A DNA stretch of 6,689 nucleotides, taken from positions 1 to 6,689 of the forward strand of contig LSKJ01000576.1 in NCBI GenBank assembly GCA_001557035.1, in the 5' to 3' direction. This document shows positions 1-6,158 of the stretch, piece after piece. The position numbers were made by a program, and so were the translations under genes. The notes under the pieces are model-generated. The model ran no database searches. It saw only the letters and a list, made by a program, of their open reading frames with translations, and had not been told where the DNA came from. Source of the DNA: Rhodospirillaceae bacterium CCH5-H10. GTDB taxonomy: Bacteria > Pseudomonadota > Alphaproteobacteria > Reyranellales > Reyranellaceae. Each line of letters starts with the position of its first letter. Position 1 is the first letter of the stretch.

Positions 1-1
1 C

Positions 2-124
2 CCGCCGTGGAAGTTCGAGGAGGCGATGCGCGAGGCCCTGCCGTGGATCGCGGCGTGCCTTGGCGACGGCGTCAGCGCGAACTTCTCCACGTCGCCGGCG
101 AACGCGACACCGCCGGCACAGTAA
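2..124 (+). CDS. C-terminal end of an unrecognised protein (partial)
   Basis: An open frame enters from the left edge and ends at a TAA, giving 40 residues that begin PPWKFEEAMREALPWIAACL and end in a low-complexity Ser/Ala/Pro/Thr tail. Nearly every codon ends in G or C, as in the genes to the right, whereas the overlapping frame starting at position 7 reads as an Arg-rich, implausible peptide. I therefore take this frame as the real gene end. It contains one short amphipathic stretch (about residues 4-20) and no motif I can name, so no function is assigned. It converges on the polyphosphate kinase gene, and the inverted repeat starts about ten bases after its stop. The start and most of the protein lie outside the window. 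Confidence 0.5.
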   Translation, partial: PPWKFEEAMREALPWIAACLGDGVSANFSTSPANATPPAQ

Positions 125-134
125 AGGTGGGCAA

Positions 135-244
135 AGCGAAGGATCCCTCGCTTACGCTCGGGATGACACGATTGTTGGAGTTGGCGCGGGTGCGCCGATG
201 ATAAAAACGGTGTCATCCCGAGCGTAAGCAAGGGACCTTTCGCT
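135..244. repeat. Long inverted repeat (REP-like pair, head to head)
   Basis: The left arm (135-169) and right arm (210-244) are reverse complements at 32 of 35 positions, and the inner 20 bases of each arm (150-169 and 210-229) pair perfectly. The 40-base loop holds a second small hairpin (GGCGC at 183-187 with GCGCC at 192-196) and an A5 tract (203-207). Each arm is one copy of a repeat with core GTCATCCCGAGCGTAAGC, the same family as the pair at 4916-5002. The element fills the junction between two convergent genes and its right arm enters the stop codon of the polyphosphate kinase gene. A role in 3'-end formation or RNA stability for both transcripts is likely by position. Read on the - strand, one arm is followed by TTTTT, a possible weak intrinsic terminator for the kinase gene. 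Confidence 0.85.
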
Positions 245-1061
245 ACTTCCCGTTCTTCTTTTCAGGCTTCGACGGCTTCCAGCCCCAGGCTTCGTAGGCG
301 GCTTCGGCGATTCTCGGATCGAGCGCGTGATCCTCGAGCGTCACGCCTTCACCCAGCGCATCGGCCACGATCCGCAGGCCCGCCAGCCGGGCATGCATCT
401 TGTCGTCGCTGGCCACCAGGTGCCAGGGCGCGTGCTCGGTGTCGGTCTTCTGCAACATGTCCTGGTAGGCGTCGAGATACTGCTCGCGCTTGGCGATGTT
501 GCGGAAATCCTCGAGGCCGATCTTGTAGTGTTTGCTGGGCTTGCTCAGACGCTCGATCATGCGTCGCTTCTGCTCCTCGGCACTCACATGCACGAGCAGC
601 TTCACGATTCGCGCCCCGTCGTCGACGAGCTGGCGCTCGAACTCGTTGATCTCGCGATAGGCCCGCTTCCACGCGGACTTGTCGCAGAAGCCCTCGATCC
701 GCTCGACCAGCACGCGGCCATACCAGGTCCGGTCGAAGATCGCCCAGTTGCCGGGGGCGGGCAGCCGGTTCCAGAAGCGCCAGAGATAATGCCGGCCCTG
801 CTCCTCGGGAGTCGGCGCGCTGATCCGATGCACCTGCACCGATTTGGGTTCCAGCCCGGCCACCAGGCGTTCGATCAGACCTCCCTTGCCGGCGGCATCC
901 CAGCCGTCGATGCAGATCATCACGCGGCCGCCCGTGCGCAGATGGTGGATATGGAGGTCGAGCAGCCGCTGCTGCAGGTCCTTGAGCTGTTTTTCGTAAC
1001 TGTCCTTGTCGATTGGACCGTCGATCATCTCGATCTTGTCCAGGCGCGGCCATTTGCCCAT
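243..1061 (-). CDS. ppk2: Polyphosphate kinase 2 family protein
   Basis: This 272-residue single-domain protein belongs to the PPK2 family, cytosolic enzymes that transfer phosphate between polyphosphate and nucleotides. The P-loop is GWDAAGKGG (residues 53-61), followed by KSVQVHRISAPTPEEQ (73-88), HYLWRFWNRLPAPG (91-104) and the Walker B-like segment FDRTWYGRVLVER (109-121). The basic lid region KRRMIERLSKPSKHYK (165-180) and DAYQDMLQKTDTEHAPWHLV (197-216) complete the family pattern. The length suits a one-domain PPK2 rather than the tandem AMP phosphotransferase form. Class (ADP-, AMP- or mixed-specific) cannot be settled by eye. The lysine-rich tail (KPSKPEKKNGK) lies beyond the catalytic core. 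The ATG at 1059-1061 is preceded by GGAGGA four bases upstream, which supports the start. The gene is divergent from the lipid-transport operon and convergent with the partial gene at the left edge. Confidence 0.93.
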   Translation of the reverse strand: MGKWPRLDKIEMIDGPIDKDSYEKQLKDLQQRLLDLHIHHLRTGGRVMICIDGWDAAGKGGLIERLVAGLEPKSVQVHRISAPTPEEQGRHYLWRFWNRLPAPGNWAIFDRTWYGRVLVERIEGFCDKSAWKRAYREINEFERQLVDDGARIVKLLVHVSAEEQKRRMIERLSKPSKHYKIGLEDFRNIAKREQYLDAYQDMLQKTDTEHAPWHLVASDDKMHARLAGLRIVADALGEGVTLEDHALDPRIAEAAYEAWGWKPSKPEKKNGK

Positions 1062-1065
1062 CGAA

Positions 1066-1071
1066 TCCTCC
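1066..1071 (-). promoter_or_regulatory. Ribosome binding site of ppk2
   Basis: On the - strand this reads GGAGGA, four bases before the ATG of the polyphosphate kinase gene. It is the only strong Shine-Dalgarno match in front of a gene in this window and fixes that gene's start. Confidence 0.75.
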
Positions 1072-1118
1072 AGCCTTGATCGTGACAGCGGGGCGAGGGC
1101 GAGGCAATCGCTCGGAGA

Positions 1119-1148
1119 TTGACAGCGCTAACCTACACGACGACTAAT
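1119..1148 (+). promoter_or_regulatory. Predicted sigma-70-type promoter of the lipid-transport operon
   Basis: A perfect TTGACA (1119-1124) is followed after 18 bases by ACTAAT (1143-1148), which matches the TATAAT consensus at four of six positions. Transcription would start about seven bases beyond the -10 element, near 1155-1156, which is the ATG of the permease gene. No Shine-Dalgarno sequence lies upstream of that ATG, so a leaderless mRNA is the simplest reading. The promoter sits in the 94-base divergent region shared with ppk2. The only candidate facing the other way (TTGCCT/CACGAT) is poor. Confidence 0.5.
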
Positions 1149-1155
1149 CTTGGCG

Positions 1156-2280
1156 ATGGCCGAAGCGGAACCCACAATTCGTTACACGGAGCGCGCGGGC
1201 AAGCCCGTCGTCGAGGTTGGCGGGACGTGGACCGTGTTCAGCGTGCGCGGCATCCGCAAGAAGGCCGAGAAGGCGCTGCAGGCGGCGGGAGCGGGCGCCA
1301 AGGGCCAGCGCACCATCGACGCGACCGGGCTCGAACGGGTCGACACCGCCGGCGCGCTGGAAATCCTGGAGCTGGCCGGCGGCGAGGCCGAGGTCGAGAC
1401 CAGGAACGACGAACAGGCTGCGCTCTTCAAGATCGTTCGCGAGAACATGTGCGAGGCCCACCCCGCGCATCACGTCAACGGGTTGGTGCACTGGCTGGAC
1501 GAGATCGGCCGCAGTTCGATCGACTTCTACAAGCAGGTCATCAATCTCTGCGCCTTCTTCGGCGAAATCCTGGTCGTGGTCATCGAGGCGATCCTGCAGC
1601 CCAAGCGGTTCCGGCCAAACGCCGTGATCCAGCAGATGTATGAGGTCTGGATCCGGGCCCTGGTGATCGTGGGCGTGCTCTGCTTCCTGATCGGTGTCGT
1701 GATCGCCTACCAGGGCGTCGAGCAGCTCCGCCAGTTCGGAGCCGAAACCTTCACCGTCGAGGCGGTCGGCATCGGCATGTTCCGCGAGCTCGGGCCGCTG
1801 CTCACCGCGATCATCGTCGCCGGCCGCTCGGGCAGCGCCTTCACCGCCCAGATCGGCACGATGCAGGTCAACCAGGAGGTCGATGCGATGCGCACCATCG
1901 GCCTCAACCCGATCGAATGGCTGGTCCTGCCGCGCATCACCGCGCTGCTGATCTCGATGCCGCTGCTGGCCTTCTGGGGCGACATGGCGGGCCTGCTGGG
2001 GGGCGCGGTCGCCTGCACCATCTATCTCGACTTCACCTTCGTGCAGTTCTTCGACCGGCTGCGCGACACGGTCGGCGCGTGGCACTTCTATACCGGCATG
2101 ATCAAGGCGCCCGTGTTCGGTATCGTCATTGCCGTCATCGGCTGCTTCGAGGGCTTGCAGGTGAGGGGCAGTGCCGAGAGCGTCGGCCAGCTCACGACCA
2201 AGTCGGTGGTCGAATCGATCTTCTGCGTGATCGTGCTCGATGCGGTCTTCTCGATCATCTTCCTGCTCGCGGGCGTTTGA
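1156..2280 (+). CDS. mlaE: Lipid ABC transporter permease with fused N-terminal STAS domain (MlaB-MlaE type)
   Basis: This 374-residue protein joins two parts that are separate proteins in E. coli. Residues 1 to about 110 resemble a STAS domain like MlaB, with RTIDATGLERVDTAG (52-66). Thr64 in the VDTAG loop corresponds to the conserved STAS Ser/Thr. Residues about 115-374 are an MlaE-family permease, an integral inner-membrane protein with an interfacial helix and several membrane segments (roughly 164-187, 210-224, 259-290, 317-332 and 352-373). Family hallmarks are RELGPLLTAIIVAGRSGSAF (210-229), EVDAMRTIGLNP (241-252) and GCFEGLQVRGSAESVG (329-344). It should pair with the ATPase encoded immediately downstream to form the transport core. 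The ATG at 1156 is preferred over an in-frame TTG at 1150 because the predicted transcript begins at about 1156; neither has a ribosome binding site. Its stop overlaps the next start (TGATG), implying coupled translation. Confidence 0.94.
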   Translation: MAEAEPTIRYTERAGKPVVEVGGTWTVFSVRGIRKKAEKALQAAGAGAKGQRTIDATGLERVDTAGALEILELAGGEAEVETRNDEQAALFKIVRENMCEAHPAHHVNGLVHWLDEIGRSSIDFYKQVINLCAFFGEILVVVIEAILQPKRFRPNAVIQQMYEVWIRALVIVGVLCFLIGVVIAYQGVEQLRQFGAETFTVEAVGIGMFRELGPLLTAIIVAGRSGSAFTAQIGTMQVNQEVDAMRTIGLNPIEWLVLPRITALLISMPLLAFWGDMAGLLGGAVACTIYLDFTFVQFFDRLRDTVGAWHFYTGMIKAPVFGIVIAVIGCFEGLQVRGSAESVGQLTTKSVVESIFCVIVLDAVFSIIFLLAGV

Positions 2281-3131
2281 TGGCCGAAACGAGCCAGTCG
2301 AGCACCGAGGACTTGCCGCCGAAAGCGCCTTTGGCCGAAGGCGGGCAGATCAGCGATCACCGCGACGGGCGAGACGTCGTGCTGCGTTTGCGCGGCATCC
2401 GGACCCAGTTCGGCGACAAGGTGATCCACGACAATCTCGATTTCGACGTATTCCGCGGCGAGATTGTCGGCCTTGTCGGCGGCTCCGGCACCGGCAAGTC
2501 GGTGCTGCTGCGAACCATCATCGGTCTGAATCAGGCGCGTGAGGGCACGATCGAGATGCTGGGGGTGGACACCAGTACGTTGCATGGCAAGGCCCAGCGC
2601 GAAATGCTGGCCCGCACCGGCGTCCAGTTTCAGGACGGCGCGCTCTTTTCGTCCCTGACCGTCACCGAGAACATCATCGTGCCGATCCGCGAGCATGCCG
2701 AGCTCGAGGACCAGACCATGCGCGAAATCGCTGCCTTGAAGATCGGCATGGTCGGCCTGCCGGCAGATACCGGCATGAAGAAGCCGTCGGAACTTTCCGG
2801 CGGCATGCGCAAACGTGCCAGCCTGGCCCGCGCGCTGGCCCTCGACCCCGAACTCCTGTTCCTGGACGAGCCGACGGCGGGTCTCGACCCGATCGGCGCG
2901 TCCCACTACGACGATCTGGTCAAGGGACTTAGTCACAATCTCGGTCTCACGGTCCTGATGGTCACGCACGACCTCGACAGCCTCAACGCGATTTGCGACC
3001 GGATCGCGGTCCTCCTCGACAAGCGCGTCGTGGTAGGTACCATGGCGGAATTGCTGGAATACGATCACCCCTGGGTCCGGGAGTATTTCCACGGACCGCG
3101 GGGACGGGCAGCGCGGCAGGAGCATAAGTAA
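2280..3131 (+). CDS. mlaF: Lipid ABC transporter ATP-binding protein (MlaF family)
   Basis: This 283-residue cytoplasmic ATPase should drive the permease encoded just upstream. All nucleotide-binding motifs are intact: Walker A GGSGTGKS (67-74), Q-loop Gln118 in GVQFQDGALFSSLTV, signature LSGGM (172-176), Walker B LLFLDEP with catalytic Glu197, D-loop GLDP, and switch His230 in VTHD. The segment FQDGALFSSLTVTENI and the signature LSGGMRKRASLARAL are typical of MlaF/Ttg2A-type ATPases rather than of importers in general. An approximately 33-residue hydrophilic N-terminal extension precedes the ABC domain. The ATG overlaps the permease stop by one base (TGATG), and no convincing ribosome binding site is present, so re-initiation after the permease is likely. 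The C-terminal tail (WVREYFHGPRGRAA) is where E. coli MlaF has the extension that contacts its partner subunit; equivalence here is an inference. Confidence 0.96.
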   Translation: MAETSQSSTEDLPPKAPLAEGGQISDHRDGRDVVLRLRGIRTQFGDKVIHDNLDFDVFRGEIVGLVGGSGTGKSVLLRTIIGLNQAREGTIEMLGVDTSTLHGKAQREMLARTGVQFQDGALFSSLTVTENIIVPIREHAELEDQTMREIAALKIGMVGLPADTGMKKPSELSGGMRKRASLARALALDPELLFLDEPTAGLDPIGASHYDDLVKGLSHNLGLTVLMVTHDLDSLNAICDRIAVLLDKRVVVGTMAELLEYDHPWVREYFHGPRGRAARQEHK

Positions 3132-3137
3132 GCGTCG

Positions 3138-4172
3138 ATGGAAAGAAAATCGCCCTATGTGCTGATCGGCGCGGCGATGATCCTGTTCGTTGCGGCCGTG
3201 GCTGGCTTCGTGATCTGGAAGCTGCGCGCCGGCGATCGCACTTCCTATGCCTATTACGACATCCTGTTTTCGGGTGACGTGCAGGGGCTGACCAACGATT
3301 CGCCCGTCTTCTATCGCGGCCTGCGTGTCGGGCGCGTGGCCAACATCCAGCTCACCTCGCGCGTCGACACCCAGCGCTCGACGGGCCGCGAGCGGCTCAC
3401 GGAAAAGATCGAGGTCACGGTCGCCGTCGACTGGTCGATCGACATTCGCGACCGCTCCTATGCGGTGTTCGAAAAGCCGTTCATCGCCGGCGCTCCCTTC
3501 ATCCAGATCGTCGGCCGCCTCGACGTCGATCAGGTGAAGCCCAAGAAGAAGCTGGGCGACAAGCCCTATCCAGAGATTCGCGAAGGCGCCTCGTTCCTGC
3601 AGGCCACCTCGACGTCGGCGCAGGAACTGCTGACCAAGGCGAGCACGACCGTCGATCGCCTGAATGACCTGTTGAGCCCCGACAATATCGGCGCGGTTAC
3701 CGACTCGCTGAAGAACCTGCAGACGGCGACCAATGCGTTCGCCAAGTCGGACGCCGCGATCCAGACGACGCTGGCCGAGCTGCCGGGCGCGATCGCGGAT
3801 TTCCGCAAGACGTTCGCCAAGCTGGACAACCTCACCAACTCGTTGACCCTGATCGCCCAGGAAATCGGGCCGCAGGATGCCGAGACCCGGAAGGCGTTGG
3901 CCGGCAAGGACCCGGGCGAGCTGCGCAAGACGCTGAACGAGACGAGGGCGGCGCTGGCCAACATCAACTCTGCCGCAGGCCAGCTCAGCAAGCTGGTGAC
4001 GGACAACAGCCGCCCGATCAAGAACTTCACCGAGACGGGCCTGACCGAGTTCTCGCTGGCCCTCCGGGACCTGCGCCAGCTCACCGCCAACCTCAACGTC
4101 ATCGCCACACGGTTGGAGCGGGACCCGGCCAATTTCGTGTTCAGCGGCAAGCAGGGATACACGCCGAAATGA
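3138..4172 (+). CDS. mlaD: MCE-domain membrane protein (MlaD family)
   Basis: This 344-residue protein is anchored by one N-terminal membrane helix (about residues 8-28) and is otherwise periplasmic. The MCE domain follows (about 36-128), recognisable by FSGDVQGLTNDSPVFYRGLR (44-63) and VGRVANIQL, then FIAGAPFIQIVG (115-126). A charged stretch (about 74-90) separates the first strands from the rest of the domain and is longer than I would expect in a minimal MCE fold. Residues about 155-330 are predicted largely helical, rich in Ala, Leu, Thr and Asn with spaced Asp/Lys, consistent with the long helices that form a tube or bundle in MCE hexamers. The C-terminus (DPANFVFSGKQGYTP) resembles the closing motif of many MCE proteins. 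It would act as the lipid-binding subunit on the permease. It begins six bases after the ATPase stop, with AGGAGC (3118-3123) as a rather distant ribosome binding site. Confidence 0.93.
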   Translation: MERKSPYVLIGAAMILFVAAVAGFVIWKLRAGDRTSYAYYDILFSGDVQGLTNDSPVFYRGLRVGRVANIQLTSRVDTQRSTGRERLTEKIEVTVAVDWSIDIRDRSYAVFEKPFIAGAPFIQIVGRLDVDQVKPKKKLGDKPYPEIREGASFLQATSTSAQELLTKASTTVDRLNDLLSPDNIGAVTDSLKNLQTATNAFAKSDAAIQTTLAELPGAIADFRKTFAKLDNLTNSLTLIAQEIGPQDAETRKALAGKDPGELRKTLNETRAALANINSAAGQLSKLVTDNSRPIKNFTETGLTEFSLALRDLRQLTANLNVIATRLERDPANFVFSGKQGYTPK

Positions 4173-4906
4173 TCCGTTGCCTGGCCGCCTGCGCGGCCGC
4201 CGTCGCGCTCCTGACCGGCTGTTCCTTCGTCAGCGCCGTCGACTCGGCCGGTGAGCCGACCGACCTCTACACGATCTCGCCCAAGAGCACCTTCGACGCC
4301 GATCTGCCGGCCGTGTACTGGCAGCTCGCGGTCGAGGCCCCGGTGGCGGCGGCCAACCTCAATACCGGCCGCATTGCCATCGCCATGACGCCGACCTCGA
4401 CGGACTACTACGCCAAGGTGGCGTGGACCGACCGGGCGCCGCTGATGGTGCAGACGCGCATCGTCGATTCCTTCGAGAACACCCGCAAGATCGTGGCGGT
4501 CTCGCGCGAGTCGATCGGTCTGCGCGCCAACTACGTGCTGCAGCCCGACCTGCGCAACTTCGAGGCGATGTACTTCTACGGCCAGCCGCCGATCGTGAAG
4601 GTGCGGATCATCGCCAAGCTGGTGCGCATGCCCGACCGCCAGATCATCGGCGTCGCTTCCTTCGAGCGCTGCGTGCGGGCGCGCGCCGACAAGGTGCCGA
4701 AAGTGGTCGAGGCCTTCGATCAGGCGCTGGGCAGCGTCATCAAGCGGCTGGTCTCGTGGACGCTGAAGACGCCGCCGGCACGCCCGCCGAGCGAGTCGGC
4801 GCCCTACGACATCGAGCGCTATCGCAACCCGGCCAACGCCGTGATCGACAGCGAGAATTGTCCGCGAGGCACCGACGCGTCGATGGTGCCTTACACCGAC
4901 GAGTAG
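4169..4906 (+). CDS. ABC-type transport auxiliary lipoprotein (PqiC-like)
   Basis: This 245-residue protein has a short signal peptide ending in the lipobox LLTGC, with Cys18 as the lipidated residue, so it should be exported and membrane-anchored on the periplasmic side. The mature region carries DLYTISP (32-38), SDYYAKVAWTDRAPLMVQ-like text at 78-95 (TDYYAKVAWTDRAP), RIVDSFENT (97-105), a central YVLQPDLRNFEAMY (122-135) and VKVRIIAKLVR (143-153). This is the pattern of the ABC auxiliary lipoprotein family that includes PqiC and often accompanies MCE operons. Two further cysteines, Cys168 and Cys231, could form a disulfide linking the about 40-residue C-terminal tail to the core. The ATG overlaps the MCE gene stop (ATGA), so it is the last, coupled gene of the operon. 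Family assignment is fairly secure; its exact role in this transporter is inferred from context. Confidence 0.86.
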   Translation: MIRCLAACAAAVALLTGCSFVSAVDSAGEPTDLYTISPKSTFDADLPAVYWQLAVEAPVAAANLNTGRIAIAMTPTSTDYYAKVAWTDRAPLMVQTRIVDSFENTRKIVAVSRESIGLRANYVLQPDLRNFEAMYFYGQPPIVKVRIIAKLVRMPDRQIIGVASFERCVRARADKVPKVVEAFDQALGSVIKRLVSWTLKTPPARPPSESAPYDIERYRNPANAVIDSENCPRGTDASMVPYTDE

Positions 4907-4915
4907 CGCTTTTCT

Positions 4916-5002
4916 GTCGTCCTGAGCGCAAGCGAAGGACCTGACGGAACGACCAGCAGACTCCGTGGCGAGCGTGAAATCCTTCGCTCCGTTCAGGATG
5001 AC
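4916..5002. repeat. Inverted repeat (REP-like pair, tail to tail)
   Basis: The left arm (4916-4940) and right arm (4980-5002) are imperfect inverted copies, with one gap and three mismatches over about 24 positions, around a loop of about 39 bases. Aligned in one direction, both read GTCRTCCTGARCG followed by AGCGAAGGA. They belong to the same family as the arms at 135-244 but are arranged with the opposite polarity. The element lies ten bases beyond the lipoprotein stop and ends 13 bases from the stop of the convergent phosphotransferase gene, so it could protect or end transcripts from both sides. No T-run follows on either strand, so it does not look like a classical intrinsic terminator. 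Confidence 0.75.
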
Positions 5003-5015
5003 GAGAGCAGGCGCC

Positions 5016-6080
5016 TCAGGCGCGCTTTTCGACCATCTTCCAGGCGAGGTCGGCCATCGCGCGGGCGCGGTTGCCGTACTTCGTCGCCGTTTCCGACGAG
5101 GCGTTGCCGTCGAGGCCGCGCTTGTAGACGCCCTGCACGATGGCGGCGAGGCGGAACAGGGAGAAGGCCAGGTAGAAGTCCCAGGCCGGCACTTCCTTGC
5201 GGCCGGTGCGACGGGCATAGGCCGCGAGGTATTCCTGCTCGGTGGGGATGCCGAATTCCCGCAGGTCCTTGCCGGCATAGCCGCCCGAGGCGCCGAAACC
5301 CTCGCCGAAATGGTACATCATGCAGTTGTAGCCGAGGTCGGCCAGCGGATGGCCGAGTGTCGACAGCTCCCAGTCGAGCACGGCGATGACGCGCGGCTCG
5401 GTCGGATGCACGATCGTGTTGCCGAGGCGATAGTCGCCGTGATTGATGCGCGTCTCGTCGCCCGGCGGGATGTTCTCCGGCAGCCACTTCTTCAGGGCTT
5501 CCATCGATTCGATGTCTTCGGTGCGGGCAAGGTCGTACTGGCTCGACCAGCGCGCGAGCTGGCGCTGGATGTACTGGCCCTCGCGGCCATAGTCGCCGAG
5601 GCCGACGGCGCGGTAGTCGACATTGTGCAGGCGGGCCAGCACGTCGTTCATCGAATCGAAGATCTTGCCGCGGTCGGCCGGAGAGATGCCCGGCATCTTC
5701 ACGTCGGCAAGGACCCGGCCGGGCAGGAACTGCATGATGTAGAAGGCCGTGCCGATGACCGAATCGTCCTGGCAGAGCGCGTAGGGCTTGGGCACAGGCA
5801 CGTCCGTATGGTCCGCCAGTGCCTTGATCACGCGATATTCGCGATCGACCTGATGGGCGGAGGGCAGCAGCTTGCCCGGCGGCTTCTTGCGCAGGACGTA
5901 CTGGTTCCCGCCGCCGTCGGTGACGTGGAAGGTCGGGTTGCTCTGCCCGCCCTCGAACTGGAGGATGCTGATCGGGCCACGGTAGCCCTCGACATTGGCC
6001 TTCATGTACTCGGCGAGCTTGGCTTCGTCGAAGACGTGGGCCTGGCGGACGGGCGTGAGATTGTCGGGCAGATTGGACAT
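5016..6080 (-). CDS. ACAD10/11-type phosphotransferase (APH fold), probable hydroxyacyl-CoA kinase
   Basis: This 354-residue soluble protein has the aminoglycoside-phosphotransferase kinase fold. FEGGQSNPTF (42-51), LRKKPPGKLLPSAHQVDREY (63-82) and SVIGTAFYIMQFLPGRV (107-123) are characteristic of the kinase part of ACAD10/ACAD11 and related bacterial proteins rather than of drug-resistance enzymes. The catalytic loop is HGDYRLGN (214-221) with base Asp216 and Asn221, and the metal-binding Asp is Asp236 in VLDWELSTLGHPLADLG. Lys65 or Lys66 should bind ATP. All key residues are present. Members of this family phosphorylate 4-hydroxyacyl-CoA (ACAD10/11; LvaA in levulinate catabolism), and the neighbouring acyl-CoA ligase fits such a route, but the substrate here is inferred. 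The ATG is the first possible start because an in-frame TAG lies 9 bases upstream. No clear ribosome binding site is seen. Confidence 0.91.
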   Translation of the reverse strand: MSNLPDNLTPVRQAHVFDEAKLAEYMKANVEGYRGPISILQFEGGQSNPTFHVTDGGGNQYVLRKKPPGKLLPSAHQVDREYRVIKALADHTDVPVPKPYALCQDDSVIGTAFYIMQFLPGRVLADVKMPGISPADRGKIFDSMNDVLARLHNVDYRAVGLGDYGREGQYIQRQLARWSSQYDLARTEDIESMEALKKWLPENIPPGDETRINHGDYRLGNTIVHPTEPRVIAVLDWELSTLGHPLADLGYNCMMYHFGEGFGASGGYAGKDLREFGIPTEQEYLAAYARRTGRKEVPAWDFYLAFSLFRLAAIVQGVYKRGLDGNASSETATKYGNRARAMADLAWKMVEKRA

Positions 6081-6086
6081 GGGACT

Positions 6087-6096
6087 GTTCTAGAAC
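6087..6096. promoter_or_regulatory. Perfect 10-base palindrome upstream of the phosphotransferase gene
   Basis: GTTCTAGAAC is its own reverse complement and lies six bases upstream of the ATG on the - strand. It contains the in-frame TAG that bounds the start. It could be half of an operator or simply chance; flanking bases do not extend the symmetry. The rest of the 78-base gap to the ligase gene shows no convincing promoter. Confidence 0.2.
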
Positions 6097-6158
6097 CGTG
6101 GCTGGGGGAATTCGAGACGCGTTTGCGAGTGGGTCCGCAGGGCGGTCAATGACGCCGA

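Noticed and set aside
7..201. A 64-codon + strand open frame at the left edge running through the inverted repeat
   Set aside because: Its translation is Arg-rich and it reads through the repeat, whereas the frame ending at 124 has normal codon use and stops before the repeat.
135..244. The repeats as a CRISPR array or an insertion sequence end
   Set aside because: There are only two copies per locus, in inverted rather than direct order, with no regular spacers and no transposase gene between or beside them.
327..1107. Long open frames on both strands overlapping ppk2, one of them in another phase of the - strand
   Set aside because: They overlap a fully motif-supported PPK2 gene and show the composition of shadow frames.
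1077..1107. TTGCCT/CACGAT on the - strand as the ppk2 promoter
   Set aside because: The -10 element matches consensus at only three of six positions and the GC-rich spacer is unremarkable; too weak to list.
1150..1155. TTG at 1150 as the permease start
   Set aside because: It adds only two residues, has no ribosome binding site, and lies just upstream of the predicted transcription start; the ATG at 1156 is more likely.
3566..5278. A 570-codon open frame on the - strand, antisense to the MCE and lipoprotein genes
   Set aside because: It is antisense to two well-identified genes, has Arg/His/Asp-rich low-complexity translation without any domain, and crosses the inverted repeat and the end of the phosphotransferase gene. 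It is a high-GC shadow frame.
6120..6149. TTGACC on the - strand as an internal promoter for the phosphotransferase gene
   Set aside because: No acceptable -10 element lies 16-18 bases downstream.
4965..6152. A 395-codon + strand open frame opposite the phosphotransferase gene
   Set aside because: It is the complement of a confidently identified gene and begins inside the inverted repeat; no domain is recognisable.
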